The notes under the pieces: model-generated
What the model saw: the letters and a program-made list of their open reading frames with translations, nothing else
Databases searched by the model: none
What the model was told of the DNA's origin: nothing
Part shown: positions 28,001 to 36,563 of the stretch, piece by piece
How positions within the stretch are numbered: position 1 is the first letter of the stretch
Layout of the letters: the number at the start of each line of letters is the position of its first letter
Source of the DNA: Acinetobacter sp. WU_MDCI_Axc73
Lineage (GTDB): Bacteria > Pseudomonadota > Gammaproteobacteria > Pseudomonadales > Moraxellaceae
Direction: 5' to 3'
NCBI RefSeq assembly: GCF_025562455.1
Contig: NZ_JAHPRO010000004.1
Location: forward strand, 1 to 64,000
DNA length: 64,000 nt
Program-made: the position numbers and the translations under genes

Positions 28001-28171
28001 GCACTTGCTGCCGTTCTGGCCATGATTCCCTTATCAAGGAGCATATTCTTTGGCCCGATGGCCGTTGCAATTATGGGGGGATTGATTGTTGCGACCTTTT
28101 TAACCCTGTTTTTCTTACCTGCGTTGTATGCAGCGTGGTTTAAAGTGAAAAGAGCAACAAATTTGTCATAA
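25037..28171 (+). CDS. RND family multidrug efflux permease
   Basis: 1044 aa, the usual size of AcrB/MexB-type pumps. It has one helix at the N-terminus, two large periplasmic loops, and 12 helices in total; the proton-relay segment GLLVDDAIIAVEMM holds the conserved Asp pair in helix 4. It is shorter in the loops and more like the VexF/MexK-like heavy group than AcrB, so the drug range is open. It is translated from an ATG overlapping the adaptor's stop. A tripartite pump needs an outer-membrane factor from elsewhere in the genome. Control is probably by the divergent TetR. Confidence 0.93.
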   Translation: MKFNLSEWALNNKGIILYLMLLLAIVGIISYSKLSQSEDPPFTFKVMVVQTYWPGATAQEVSLQVTDRIEKELMTTGQYEKIMAYSRPGESMVTFVAKDSLKSDQIPDVWYNVRKKVGDIKQQLPAGVQGPFFNDEFGDTFGNIYVLTGNDYDYAVLKEYADRLQLQLQRVKDVGKVELVGLQDQKIWIELSNTKAAQLGIPVTAIQEALQKQNSINNAGFFETGTDRIQVRVTGALHNVDDLKHMPLLIGNRTIQLGDVAEVYRGFSEPAQPRMRFMGENGIGIAVSMRKGGDIIALGKNLQSEFDHLQKTLPLGMQLKKVSDQPVAVQRSIHEFIQVLTEAVIIVLLVSFFSLGFRTGLVVALSIPLVLAMTFAGMNLFDVGLHKISLGALILALGLLVDDAIIAVEMMAIKMEQGYSRIKAAGFAWKTTAFPMLTGTLITAAGFLPIATANSSTGEYTRSIFQVVTIALIVSWFAAVLFVPYLGEKLLPDFSRMQQTAPWYQRLWARLRHQPVPHSVQHHAGENHDPYQSAFYLRFRKMVETCVSYRKTVIVTTVLIFIGSVLLFKLVPQQFFPPSNRAEILVDLKLEEGASLTATEQAVKKVEQFLAQQKGIDNYVAYVGTGSPRFYLPLDQQLPQASFAQFVVLASSLDDRDEIRKSLDTQIKKLLPQVRTRVSLLENGPPVGYPLQYRVSGEDISLVREWAQKVAKIVGQDPNTTNVHLDWGEPSKIIELNIDQDRARQMGVSSQDLANFLNSSITGAVINQYREKRELIEIRLRGDQKERVDVASLSSLAVPTSHGNSVPLAQIAKIEYKFEDGLIWHRNRLPTITVRADIRSHLQPATVVDQLSEKMDQLRAQLPNGYLVEVGGTVEESAKGQSSVNAGMPLFLAVVMTLLMIQLKSISRSIIVFLTAPLGLIGVTLFLLLLNKPFGFVAMLGTIALSGMIMRNSLILIDQIEQDIAAGHDPWTSIIDATVRRFRPILLTALAAVLAMIPLSRSIFFGPMAVAIMGGLIVATFLTLFFLPALYAAWFKVKRATNLS

Positions 28172-28185
28172 TTTTTTTCGAATAA

Positions 28186-28225
28186 AAGATGCGAAATATT
28201 GAAAATTTCAATATAGTAGCATCTT
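28186..28225 (+). terminator. Long hairpin after the RND operon
   Basis: AAGATGC and GCATCTT enclose an inner palindrome ATATTGA-AAATT-TCAATAT, giving a two-part stem just after the pump stop codon. It is followed only by ATTGTT, so its strength as a terminator is uncertain. Confidence 0.5.
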
Positions 28226-28305
28226 ATTGTTAAGACAAAAAATGACAGCAGAATTTCACCGCATAAAAAGATAAGGTGAAGACTGTGAGTTGAGGTTAAA
28301 AGTAC

Positions 28306-28683
28306 ATGGGGCAGAATAATTTAGTACAGCATCGCCGTTACATCACAGCATCTTATGTGTGTATGTTTCTGGGGTTGTTTACGATTCTTTTTGCCGTGAT
28401 TGCTTATTTCCTTGCACGTAAAATTGCCATGATTGATGGTGCTGAGGTCTGGATTCATACACATGCGCTGTGGATTATGCGTAGCGTGGTGATGTTTCTG
28501 ATGCTGGCTGTATTTGCAGCTTTATGGTTTATCCCTTTGATTTTCTTTGTTTGGAGTAGCGCACTCTGGGTAACGGCATGTACCATTGCAGGTGTGGTAT
28601 TCTCAGCCATTGCTTGGTTATATTTGCTGAACGCTTGGATCAAAGGCCTTGCAAAATATGCCAGAAACAAAGCTGTTTTTTAG
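28306..28683 (+). CDS. Small inner-membrane protein, DUF4870-like
   Basis: 125 aa with about three or four hydrophobic helices (residues 17-40, 55-76, 80-110) and a short basic C-terminus (KGLAKYARNK). The layout resembles DUF4870/Tic20-like small membrane proteins, but the similarity is only by pattern and its role is unknown. A GAGG ribosome site lies before the ATG. It sits upstream of dnaJ on the same strand, but a heat-shock-type promoter and 105 bases separate them. Confidence 0.7.
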   Translation: MGQNNLVQHRRYITASYVCMFLGLFTILFAVIAYFLARKIAMIDGAEVWIHTHALWIMRSVVMFLMLAVFAALWFIPLIFFVWSSALWVTACTIAGVVFSAIAWLYLLNAWIKGLAKYARNKAVF

Positions 28684-28711
28684 AAAATTCTAAATTTTTT
28701 CAGTTTCCCCC

Positions 28712-28739
28712 CTTGTAAATCCGACTAAAACCCCCAACT
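28712..28739 (+). promoter_or_regulatory. Sigma32-like heat-shock promoter of dnaJ
   Basis: CTTGTAA (28712-28718), a 13-base spacer, then CCCCAACT (28732-28739) closely match the sigma32 consensus CTTGAAA-N13-17-CCCCATNT. It lies about 50 bases before the dnaJ start. A seven-base inverted repeat, CGACTAA...TTAGTCG (28722-28745), overlaps it. Confidence 0.65.
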
Positions 28740-28788
28740 TAGTCGCAGGTTAACTATATTTTAAATTCCGTGAGGAGCGTCGCCAGAT

Positions 28789-29904
28789 ATGGCTAAACGA
28801 GATTATTATGAGGTTTTAGGCGTTTCGAAAACCGCGAGTGATGATGAGATCAAAAAAGCCTATCGTAAGTTGGCGATGAAGTATCATCCAGATCGTAACC
28901 CCGATAACGCAGAAGCTGAAGAAAAGTTTAAAGAAGCTTCAGAAGCTTATGAAGTACTGTCCGATGACGAAAAGCGCAGCATGTATGATCGTATGGGGCA
29001 TAATGCCTTTGAAGGTGGTTATGGCGGCGGTAGTGGCGGCTTCGGTGGCTTTAGTGCAGAAGATATTTTCAGTCAGTTTGGCGATATTTTTGGCGGTGCA
29101 TTTGGTGGCGGTGGCCGTCAGCAGCAGCGCCAGCGTCGTGGTTCTGACCTTCGCTATGTTATGGAACTCACCCTCGAAGAAGCCGTACGGGGTGTCAAAA
29201 AAACCATTACCTTTACTGCACCAGCTCCATGTGATGTCTGTGATGGTAAAGGTTCTAAAAATCCAAACGATGTTGAAACCTGTAAAACCTGTCATGGTAC
29301 TGGTCAAGTGCGTATGCAGCAGGGCTTTTTCTCAGTTCAGCAAACGTGTAGCACTTGTCGTGGACAGGGTAAAATCATTAAAAACCCATGTAATAGCTGC
29401 CATGGTTCAGGGGTAAAAGATCGTCAACAGACCCTTGAAGTGACGATTCCAGCAGGAGTCGACAATGGCGATCGCGTTCGCTTAACTGGTAAGGGTGAGG
29501 CAGTACGTGATGGTCAGTCAGGTGATCTCTACGTGGAAGTAGTGGTACGTGAGCATGATGTGTTCCAACGTGATGGCGCAGACCTTTATATGGATGTACC
29601 CGTAAGCATTGCCGATGCTGCTTTGGGTAAAGAGATTGAAATTCCAACCCTTGAAGGTCGTGTTAGCTTAAAAATTCCAGAAGGCACTCAAACAGGTAAA
29701 TTGTTCCGTTTACGTGGCAAAGGTGTGCGTCCAGTACGTAGTAGTATGGTTGGGGATCTACTCTGCCGTATCGTCGTGGAAACTCCAGTTAATCTTACCA
29801 GCCGTCAGCGTGAATTGCTTAAAGAGCTACAAGCGACACTGGATGGTGATGAACACAGTGCATCATCCAAGAAAAAATCTTTCTTCGATCGTTTATTTGA
29901 TTAA
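28789..29904 (+). CDS. dnaJ: Chaperone protein DnaJ
   Basis: 371 aa. The J domain occupies residues 1-70 with the HPD motif (YHPDRNPDN), followed by the Gly/Phe-rich linker (about 75-110), four CxxCxGxG zinc-binding repeats (145-210; one variant is CDVCDGKG) and the C-terminal substrate domains. It stimulates the ATPase of DnaK and hands over unfolded proteins. dnaK is not next to it, so in this genome dnaJ has its own promoter, apparently a sigma32-type one. A terminator follows. Confidence 0.98.
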   Translation: MAKRDYYEVLGVSKTASDDEIKKAYRKLAMKYHPDRNPDNAEAEEKFKEASEAYEVLSDDEKRSMYDRMGHNAFEGGYGGGSGGFGGFSAEDIFSQFGDIFGGAFGGGGRQQQRQRRGSDLRYVMELTLEEAVRGVKKTITFTAPAPCDVCDGKGSKNPNDVETCKTCHGTGQVRMQQGFFSVQQTCSTCRGQGKIIKNPCNSCHGSGVKDRQQTLEVTIPAGVDNGDRVRLTGKGEAVRDGQSGDLYVEVVVREHDVFQRDGADLYMDVPVSIADAALGKEIEIPTLEGRVSLKIPEGTQTGKLFRLRGKGVRPVRSSMVGDLLCRIVVETPVNLTSRQRELLKELQATLDGDEHSASSKKKSFFDRLFD

Positions 29905-29918
29905 TTCAAGCCGATTAA

Positions 29919-29949
29919 AAAAAATCTGCCTATTTGGCAGATTTTTTTA
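29919..29949 (+). terminator. Rho-independent terminator of dnaJ
   Basis: AAATCTGCC-TATTT-GGCAGATTT with a long T run, starting about 15 bases after the dnaJ stop codon. Confidence 0.88.
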
Positions 29950-30019
29950 TGCTTAAATTTTAGCGAGCGATAAGAGTTTGATATAGTAGATCGCATTGTC
30001 AACGCTTTTAATGATTTAG

Positions 30020-30850
<831 letters not shown>

Positions 30851-30897
30851 TTGCAACAGCAATCGCAACTAAAAAATAAAATGAATTTGAGTATAAA

Positions 30898-31551
30898 ATG
30901 AATAATAAATCATGGATATTGGCATGCAGTTTAGGCTTAAGCAGCCTAATGCTGCATGCAGCACCGGCAAGCGAAGCTAAACTGAGCTTGGACAAAAATA
31001 ATATCAAAGTCTGGACCTATCAGACTGCAAATAATCCTGTCATTCAATACAAAGCGGAAACAACTTTTGATGTGCCTCTTGAGCAAGCAGTTGGATTGAT
31101 TCTCAATGTAGAACATGCATCAAAGTGGGTGCCCTATGTGAGCGAAACCAAAGTGTTATCACGTGATGACAAAAAAGGCGAGTTCATAATGTATATGGTA
31201 CTTGATTTTCCATTTCCGTTAAAAGATCGGGATGTAGTGGTGAAAGGCAAAATGTCCAAAAACAGTGCGGGCATCATTAGTATTAAAAACAATGCGATGA
31301 CAGGCTATTATCCTGCTCAAAAAGACCGAATTCGTTTAAATCAATATGAAGGTGACTGGACTTTCCAGAAGCTTGGAACCAATAAAGTGAAGGTCAGCAC
31401 CAGCGGCTATGCTGATCCAGGCGGAGCGATTCCTTTGAGTTTCGTGAATATGTTTGTGCAGCAACAGCCTTATCAAATGTTGATGAAAATGAAAATGGAA
31501 CTACAAAAGCCCACAAATTTTTCAATAAAATTGCCTGATATTTTAAAATAA
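30898..31551 (+). CDS. START domain-containing secreted protein
   Basis: 217 aa with an N-terminal signal peptide (ACSLGLSSLMLHA before APASEAK). The remainder is a START/SRPBCC-type lipid-binding fold: VKVWTYQTANN near the start, KWVPYVSE and the strand-rich core, ending in a helix (QQPYQMLMKMKMELQKP). Such periplasmic START proteins are thought to bind lipids or hydrophobic ligands; the ligand here is unknown. It lies 47 bases after dapB and may share its transcript. A strong hairpin ends it. Confidence 0.83.
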   Translation: MNNKSWILACSLGLSSLMLHAAPASEAKLSLDKNNIKVWTYQTANNPVIQYKAETTFDVPLEQAVGLILNVEHASKWVPYVSETKVLSRDDKKGEFIMYMVLDFPFPLKDRDVVVKGKMSKNSAGIISIKNNAMTGYYPAQKDRIRLNQYEGDWTFQKLGTNKVKVSTSGYADPGGAIPLSFVNMFVQQQPYQMLMKMKMELQKPTNFSIKLPDILK

Positions 31552-31553
31552 GC

Positions 31554-31576
31554 AAAGTGCCTCTTAGAGGCACTTT
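31554..31576. terminator. Terminator after the START-domain gene
   Basis: AAAGTGCCTC-TTA-GAGGCACTTT is a perfect ten-base stem directly after the stop codon. It also lies just past the end of the minus-strand MFS remnant and could serve both. Confidence 0.72.
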
Positions 31577-31581
31577 CTCTA

Positions 31582-31719
31582 TTAAGCTGAACATTGCCGC
31601 TTGGTTTGGATGGTTGATTTGTTGCTTTGTATCTGTAGCAGAATTAAGACGAAGCCGAGTCCTGCCAATCTTGCACCAGCAAAACAAACCGCGATATAAC
31701 CCAGATGCAAGCTGTATGC
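31582..31719 (-). pseudogene. C-terminal remnant of an MFS-type transporter
   Basis: Read on the minus strand, about 45 codons are open to a TAA at 31584 and include LGYIAVCFAGARLAGLGFVL, which has the look of the last membrane helix of an MFS (DHA1/AraJ-like) permease, then a polar tail. An in-frame stop at 31722-31720 closes it upstream and no start, ribosome site or further helices remain. The remnant is divergent from the intact LysR gene, the common regulator-transporter arrangement. I infer that the transporter was lost by deletion; family assignment is by pattern only. Confidence 0.5.
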
Positions 31720-31857
31720 TTAAGCGTCTTATCAATATGAAAATGATCTGCATCAAGTGCTGCTCAAGGTTAGGCATTTATTTTGTACTGAATATTGTTG
31801 CTAAAAAATACAGGAGTAAGCAAAATATTATTGACTAGAAGTCATGAATAACAGCCT

Positions 31858-32766
31858 ATGAAGTCTACTATCGAAGAATTGATCGCATTTATAAGTATTG
31901 TTGATACAGGGTCCATTGTGGCAGCGGCAGAGCAACTTCAACAAACCCCATCAGGCTTGAGTCGTGCACTCAATCGATTAGAAAAGAAACTACAGGTCAC
32001 ATTGCTTGAGCGAACTACTCGTAAGTTGAAACTGACACAAGAAGGCCGTTTATTTTTAGATAAAGCACGTTCAATTTTGGCAGAGTTGGCCGAGGCCGAA
32101 GATGCATTATTGAAATCTGACAGTGATATTTCTGGACTGATTCGGATTGATTCGGCAACACCCTTTGTTTTACATGTACTTGCACCATTGATGCAAAAAT
32201 TTATGCAACGTTATCCCAACATTGAGATCGAACTAAACAGTAATGAGCAGGTCATTGATTTATTACAGCATAAAACGGATGTTGCGATTCGTTTTGGCAC
32301 ATTACATGATTCGAGTCTACATGCCAAATTAGTATGTAAATCTCGATTATATATTGTGGCTAGTCCTGATTATTTGAAGCAGACGGGTGTTCCGCAAACG
32401 CCACAAGCGTTATTTCAACACCAATTGGTAGGGTTTAGCAAACCCGTTTACTTGAATACATGGCCCTTAAAAATAGGCGATGACTATGTGACGGTTTCTC
32501 CAAAAATTAAGGCTTCAAGTGGTGAAACAGTCAGACAACTGACCTTGGCTGGTCATGGTATTGCACGATTATCAGAATATGAAATCTCGAAGGATTTAGA
32601 GGCAGGGCGTTTAGTCGCTTTGTTTGAAGATCAGATTGAATTGCAATATCAACATATTCATGCGGTGTATTACCAACAAAAGCATCTGCCAAAACGTGTA
32701 CGTTTATTCATTGAGTTTTTGGCAGATGAGTTGAGCCAGCAATTTTCAACTGCTGTGGCATCATAG
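31858..32766 (+). CDS. LysR family transcriptional regulator
   Basis: 302 aa. The winged HTH occupies residues 1-60 (IEELIAFISIVDTGSIVAAAEQL, then SGLSRALNRLEKKL); residues 90-295 form the two-lobed effector domain. It resembles the DmlR/YafC branch, which often controls a divergently encoded transporter or enzyme. Here only a remnant of a possible MFS gene remains on the divergent side, so its original target may be lost. No strong ribosome site is seen before the ATG. It overlaps the convergent lipoprotein gene by six bases. Confidence 0.87.
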   Translation: MKSTIEELIAFISIVDTGSIVAAAEQLQQTPSGLSRALNRLEKKLQVTLLERTTRKLKLTQEGRLFLDKARSILAELAEAEDALLKSDSDISGLIRIDSATPFVLHVLAPLMQKFMQRYPNIEIELNSNEQVIDLLQHKTDVAIRFGTLHDSSLHAKLVCKSRLYIVASPDYLKQTGVPQTPQALFQHQLVGFSKPVYLNTWPLKIGDDYVTVSPKIKASSGETVRQLTLAGHGIARLSEYEISKDLEAGRLVALFEDQIELQYQHIHAVYYQQKHLPKRVRLFIEFLADELSQQFSTAVAS

Positions 32767-33102
32767 TTTTGCTTTAGGGAGCTGAAACTCCATTAACAGT
32801 TGTTTAGGTTTCAAACGCAGTCGAAAAGTCATCTGATCCTGAATACAGTCAAAGTTTAATGCCTGATTTTTTAAAGCACTTATCATCAAGCCATGTTCAG
32901 TGATAGGACGATAAATATAACGAAACAGTTGGGAGCGCTGCATATCCACGGACCACAATTTGTATTCAGTGTACTGTTGCATTTTCAGATAACCCTGAAT
33001 CATATTGCGACAAATAAAATCCTGTTGCTGTTTTTCTGTGCTTAAAGGCTGACAAGCGCTGATGAGTAGACTTAAAATAATTATAAAACATAAATTTTTC
33101 AT
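32761..33102 (-). CDS. Small hypothetical lipoprotein
   Basis: 113 aa from the ATG at 33102, chosen because MKNLCFIIILSLLISAC is a normal lipoprotein signal ending in the lipobox ISAC (Cys17). ACGAG lies upstream. The mature part is about 96 residues with many basic and aromatic residues and no domain that I recognise. It overlaps the LysR stop by six bases and is divergent from the MocR-type regulator. Function is unknown. Confidence 0.68.
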   Translation of the reverse strand: MKNLCFIIILSLLISACQPLSTEKQQQDFICRNMIQGYLKMQQYTEYKLWSVDMQRSQLFRYIYRPITEHGLMISALKNQALNFDCIQDQMTFRLRLKPKQLLMEFQLPKAKL

Positions 33103-33192
33103 AAACTTATCTCGTAGTGATTGCTTTTTAGAGCATAATTCGATTGTATAAACCATTACAGATACAGATTTTGATAAAAAAGCAGTACAGAT

Positions 33193-34608
33193 ATGCAGTT
33201 TCATTATCAACGTTTAGCACAGCAGATCGCGAACAAGATTTATCAGCAACAATTGTTGCCGCAGCAAAAATTGAGTTCATTACGTGATTTTGCAGATCAG
33301 CATCAAGTCAGTATAAGTACCGCACAACGGTGTTATGAATTGCTTGAAGCGCAAGGTTTAATCGAAGTTAAGGCAAAATCAGGCTATTTCGTTAAAGCGC
33401 CAAAACTGAGTAGTCGATTACCGACCAGTCCAAGTTTTAAATCCAAACCTCGTGCCGTCACCAATTTATTATTGCAAAATCAGATTCAGGAGGCGTCTAT
33501 CCAGCCTCATTTGATTCCATTTGGAGCGATTCAACTTAGTCCTGAATTAATTCCTATCGAACCCTTGCGTCGTTCTATTCAGCGAGCACTGAAACACTGT
33601 AAACCTGAAGACTTTTTATATTGTAATCGACAAGGGCATCTGCATTTGCGTGAGGCTTTGGTTGCACATTGGCTTGAAGATGGGATGTATATCGCCCCTG
33701 AAGACATTTTTATCACGAATGGTTGTATGCCAGCACTAGCCCTATTAATTCAGCAACTTAGCTTACAAGGTGACAGTATCCTTGTTCCCACGCCTACCTT
33801 TAATGGACAATTACGACTGATCGCAGGCTTAAAACGCCGTATTATTGAAACACCTGCTGATGCAACAGGCATTGATTTAGTCCGTTTAGAGCAGGCGATG
33901 GCAGAGCACCGTCCAAAATTATGTCTACTGACGGCGAATTTTCAGAATCCTTTAGGATATTGTTTGAGTGATGTTGATAAACAGAAAATTGCACAATTAG
34001 CCGCACAATACCACTGCATTATTTTAGAAGATGATATTTATGCTGAGTGTAGTTATCAGGGGCAGCGCCCCCTACCTATTAAATATTGGGATCAGCAGGG
34101 CTATGTGGTCTGGGTTGGCTCGGTGTCAAAGTCGTTGTCTACAGCGTATCGTGTCGGTTGGTTTTGTATGGGAGAGCAATTAAAAGCGATGTATCCCGAA
34201 TTGTTTTCTGCCAATGCCAGTGTGAATACGCCACTACAACTGGGTTTAGCAGACTTTATTTACAGTCGAGAATATCGTAACCATTTAAGGCGTTTACAAC
34301 CTCAGTTGATGCAACAGGTAGAACAATATCGTCGATATATTTTGAAGGCATTTGCACCGCTTAATATCGGTTTAAGCCAACCACAGGGTGGCTATGCTTT
34401 ATGGCTGGAACTTCCTCAAAAGATTGATAGTTTGGCTTTGTATCTGGCCGCCCAAAAAAAACAGATTAATATTGTACCGGGCGTGGTATTTGGAGAGGAT
34501 GAGCGTTATCAGCACTTTGTAAGGCTTAATGCTGGGCATGCGCTTACGCCGCAGTTACAAGAAGCGATTTTATTTCTGGCGGATTGGGTGAAACAGGAAA
34601 TGGGTTAA
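33193..34608 (+). CDS. MocR-type regulator (GntR HTH fused to aminotransferase fold)
   Basis: 471 aa. Residues 1-70 form a GntR-type winged HTH (SSLRDFADQHQVSISTAQRCYELLEAQGLIEV); the remainder is a class I/II aminotransferase fold with NFQNPLG, DDIYAE and the PLP-lysine region VWVGSVSKSLSTAYRVGW. Such MocR/PdxR proteins bind PLP as an effector to regulate amino-acid or vitamin B6 genes. It is divergent from the small lipoprotein gene. The regulated operon cannot be named from this window. Confidence 0.88.
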   Translation: MQFHYQRLAQQIANKIYQQQLLPQQKLSSLRDFADQHQVSISTAQRCYELLEAQGLIEVKAKSGYFVKAPKLSSRLPTSPSFKSKPRAVTNLLLQNQIQEASIQPHLIPFGAIQLSPELIPIEPLRRSIQRALKHCKPEDFLYCNRQGHLHLREALVAHWLEDGMYIAPEDIFITNGCMPALALLIQQLSLQGDSILVPTPTFNGQLRLIAGLKRRIIETPADATGIDLVRLEQAMAEHRPKLCLLTANFQNPLGYCLSDVDKQKIAQLAAQYHCIILEDDIYAECSYQGQRPLPIKYWDQQGYVVWVGSVSKSLSTAYRVGWFCMGEQLKAMYPELFSANASVNTPLQLGLADFIYSREYRNHLRRLQPQLMQQVEQYRRYILKAFAPLNIGLSQPQGGYALWLELPQKIDSLALYLAAQKKQINIVPGVVFGEDERYQHFVRLNAGHALTPQLQEAILFLADWVKQEMG

Positions 34609-34617
34609 TATTGATTA

Positions 34618-34657
34618 AAACTTCAGGCAAGTAGCATCAGAACTTGCCTGAAAAATA
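34618..34657. terminator. Bidirectional terminator between the MocR gene and ahr
   Basis: TTCAGGCAAGT (34622-34632) and ACTTGCCTGAA (34642-34652) pair perfectly over 11 bases with A- and T-rich flanks. The hairpin lies between two convergent genes. Confidence 0.8.
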
Positions 34658-34663
34658 AATGAT

Positions 34664-35686
34664 CTAAAAATCGGCCTGTAATACAATCCGATAACGTGCC
34701 TCACCTGAATGTAATCGCTCAATCGCATCATTAAGTTTGGACATTGGATAAAGCTCAATCTGCGGGGCAATATTTTTACGTGCAGCGAATTGTAGTAACT
34801 GACGCAAAGCCGCTGGTGAACCCGTTGGTGATCCTGTAATTGATTTTGCACCACCAATTAACGCCCCGACAGGTACAGGAATTGGTTCTAACACCAAACC
34901 CAGAAAATGGAAAGTGCCATTTGGAGCTAATGTATTTAAATAAGCATTCCAGTTGAGTGTCACATTCACCGTACTTAGTAATAAATCAAACTTCCCGCGT
35001 TGAGCTTTAAGGGCGGCATCATCACGGCTATTCACCACATGATCTGCACCCATCGCTTTGAGCTCTTCGGTCTTATCTGGATTTGAAGTAAATGCGGTAA
35101 TTTCACAGCCCCACGCTTTTAGCAATTTAATCGCCATATGCCCCAAACCACCAATTCCAATCACGGCAACATGGTGAATCGCTTGAATCTGATGTTTCAA
35201 AATCGGATCAAATACTGTGATCCCACCACACAGCAACGGTCCTGCGCTAGTTGGATCTAGATCATCGGGTAAAGGAATGACCCATTGCCAACCAGCGCGA
35301 ACTTTATCGGCAAAACCGCCTGCATGACCGACAATAGTTGCAGTATGTTCGCCTGAACACAATACTTGATGGCCACCTATACATTGATCACAAGATTGAC
35401 AGCTTTCCGCCGTCCAGCCCAAGCCAACCCGTTGTCCAACTTTTAAGCCTTTGGCTTCGCTACCAAGCTGAGTGATGGTGCCAATCACTTCATGCCCAGC
35501 GACTACGGGATAAACGGAGGAGTGCCAGTCGTTATTGATCACTGAAATATCGGAATGACAAAGACCACAATATTCAACTTTAACTTCGACTTGATGAGCT
35601 TGTAACTCACCTGCATCAAACTGATAAGGAACCAGTGGTTCGCCGGCTTGCATTGCTGCGTAGGCGTGAATGACGTTGCTACTCAT
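34664..35686 (-). CDS. ahr: Zinc-dependent alcohol dehydrogenase/aldehyde reductase (Ahr-like)
   Basis: 340 aa of the medium-chain dehydrogenase family. Catalytic zinc ligands are in GLCHSD (Cys43) and GHEVIG (His65, Glu66); the structural zinc is held by Cys96, Cys99, Cys102 and Cys110; the nucleotide motif is VIGIGGLGHMAIKLL. The N-terminal pattern matches E. coli YjgB/Ahr, which reduces a broad range of aldehydes with NADPH. It is the last gene of an apparent five-gene operon starting with mutY; the relation to repair genes may be only positional. AAGGA precedes the ATG. Confidence 0.87.
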   Translation of the reverse strand: MSSNVIHAYAAMQAGEPLVPYQFDAGELQAHQVEVKVEYCGLCHSDISVINNDWHSSVYPVVAGHEVIGTITQLGSEAKGLKVGQRVGLGWTAESCQSCDQCIGGHQVLCSGEHTATIVGHAGGFADKVRAGWQWVIPLPDDLDPTSAGPLLCGGITVFDPILKHQIQAIHHVAVIGIGGLGHMAIKLLKAWGCEITAFTSNPDKTEELKAMGADHVVNSRDDAALKAQRGKFDLLLSTVNVTLNWNAYLNTLAPNGTFHFLGLVLEPIPVPVGALIGGAKSITGSPTGSPAALRQLLQFAARKNIAPQIELYPMSKLNDAIERLHSGEARYRIVLQADF

Positions 35687-35710
35687 GCTGTATGTCCTTG
35701 TATATAGTTT

Positions 35711-36268
35711 TTAGGATCGAAAAGAACAATGATTTTCATGGTCATTGACCATCCCAACGGCCTGCATAAATGCATAACAGGTTGTGGGGCCTACAAATTT
35801 AAAGCCGTGTTTCTTTAAACGTTTTGACAATTGCAAGCTGTGTTCGGTTTGAGCGGGTGCTTGACGATAATCTGCGACATCATTAATGATGGGCTGCTGC
35901 TGTACGGTTTCCCATAGCCATTGCGACATATCATGCCCTTGATTTTTGAGCGTCTGCCAAGCAATCGCGTTGTCACGAATTGCTTTGAGTTTACCGATAT
36001 GTCGAATTAATCCTGTATCATTGAGTTTATATTCAAGTTGTTGATCTGTGAGTTTGGCAATGTCTGCGATAGGGTATTGGAAAAAATGCTGACGATAGCT
36101 TTCACGTTTTTTAAGTACTGTAATCCATGAAAGCCCCGCTTGCTGTCCTTCCAGACAGAGCATTTCAAACAGTCTGGCTTCTTTATACTCAGGTTTTCCC
36201 CATTCTTGATCATGATAATCCATATAAAGTGGATCGTTTGAACACCACCCACAACGTTGCACCGACAT
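35711..36268 (-). CDS. tag: DNA-3-methyladenine glycosylase I
   Basis: 185 aa, the usual Tag length. It starts with the conserved QRCGWCSNDPLYMDYHDQEWG, whose cysteine takes part in the Tag zinc site, and contains GLSWITVLKKRESYRQHF and the C-terminal GPTTCYAFMQAVGMVNDH. It removes 3-methyladenine from alkylated DNA. It belongs to the mutY-led operon, so two base-excision glycosylases are made together. A GAGGAA ribosome site precedes the ATG. Confidence 0.96.
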   Translation of the reverse strand: MSVQRCGWCSNDPLYMDYHDQEWGKPEYKEARLFEMLCLEGQQAGLSWITVLKKRESYRQHFFQYPIADIAKLTDQQLEYKLNDTGLIRHIGKLKAIRDNAIAWQTLKNQGHDMSQWLWETVQQQPIINDVADYRQAPAQTEHSLQLSKRLKKHGFKFVGPTTCYAFMQAVGMVNDHENHCSFRS

Positions 36269-36306
36269 GCGCTGTTCCTCATTTTGAGCAATGATTTAAA
36301 TTATGG

Positions 36307-36552
36307 CTATAAAGTAAACAGCATCCACTGATCTGATGATGTATCCCAATAATAAAGTTCTGCCCGTGTTAAGTCTTCAAATTTAAGCCAGAAATCTTGC
36401 CCAGATTTGTCTGCATAGCCTGTGCTTATGAGTAGGGCATCTTCAGAAATTTCCATAATCCAGCCTTGATAGCATTTTTCATTCAAACAGATTTTTTGTT
36501 GATTACCAGATTCAGCAAATTCAACCAATCGATTGATTAAAGCCTCAGACAT
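36307..36552 (-). CDS. Conserved hypothetical protein, 81 aa
   Basis: A compact acidic protein with no signal peptide, membrane helix or metal motif. Its pattern (alternating strands such as KICLNEKCYQGWIMEISEDALLIST and a Trp-rich C-terminus DTSSDQWMLFTL) suggests a small beta-rich fold. AGGAA lies before the ATG. It is packed 11 bases after the M23 lipoprotein gene and 38 bases before tag inside the mutY operon. Function is unknown and no family is recognised. Confidence 0.72.
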   Translation of the reverse strand: MSEALINRLVEFAESGNQQKICLNEKCYQGWIMEISEDALLISTGYADKSGQDFWLKFEDLTRAELYYWDTSSDQWMLFTL

Positions 36553-36563
36553 CGTCTATTTTC

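Noticed and set aside
28949..29416. 155-codon open frame on the plus strand inside dnaJ
   Set aside because: It is a shifted frame through the Gly/Phe- and Cys-rich part of dnaJ, has no ribosome site, and its product has no sensible domain.
31162..31176. TATCACGTGATGA in the START-domain gene as parS-like
   Set aside because: It shares the CACGTG centre but lacks the GTT/AAC arms needed for ParB recognition.
31394..31777. 127-codon minus-strand open frame overlapping the START-domain gene
   Set aside because: It overlaps the real gene, crosses a terminator hairpin, and runs in a different frame from the MFS remnant that makes sense.
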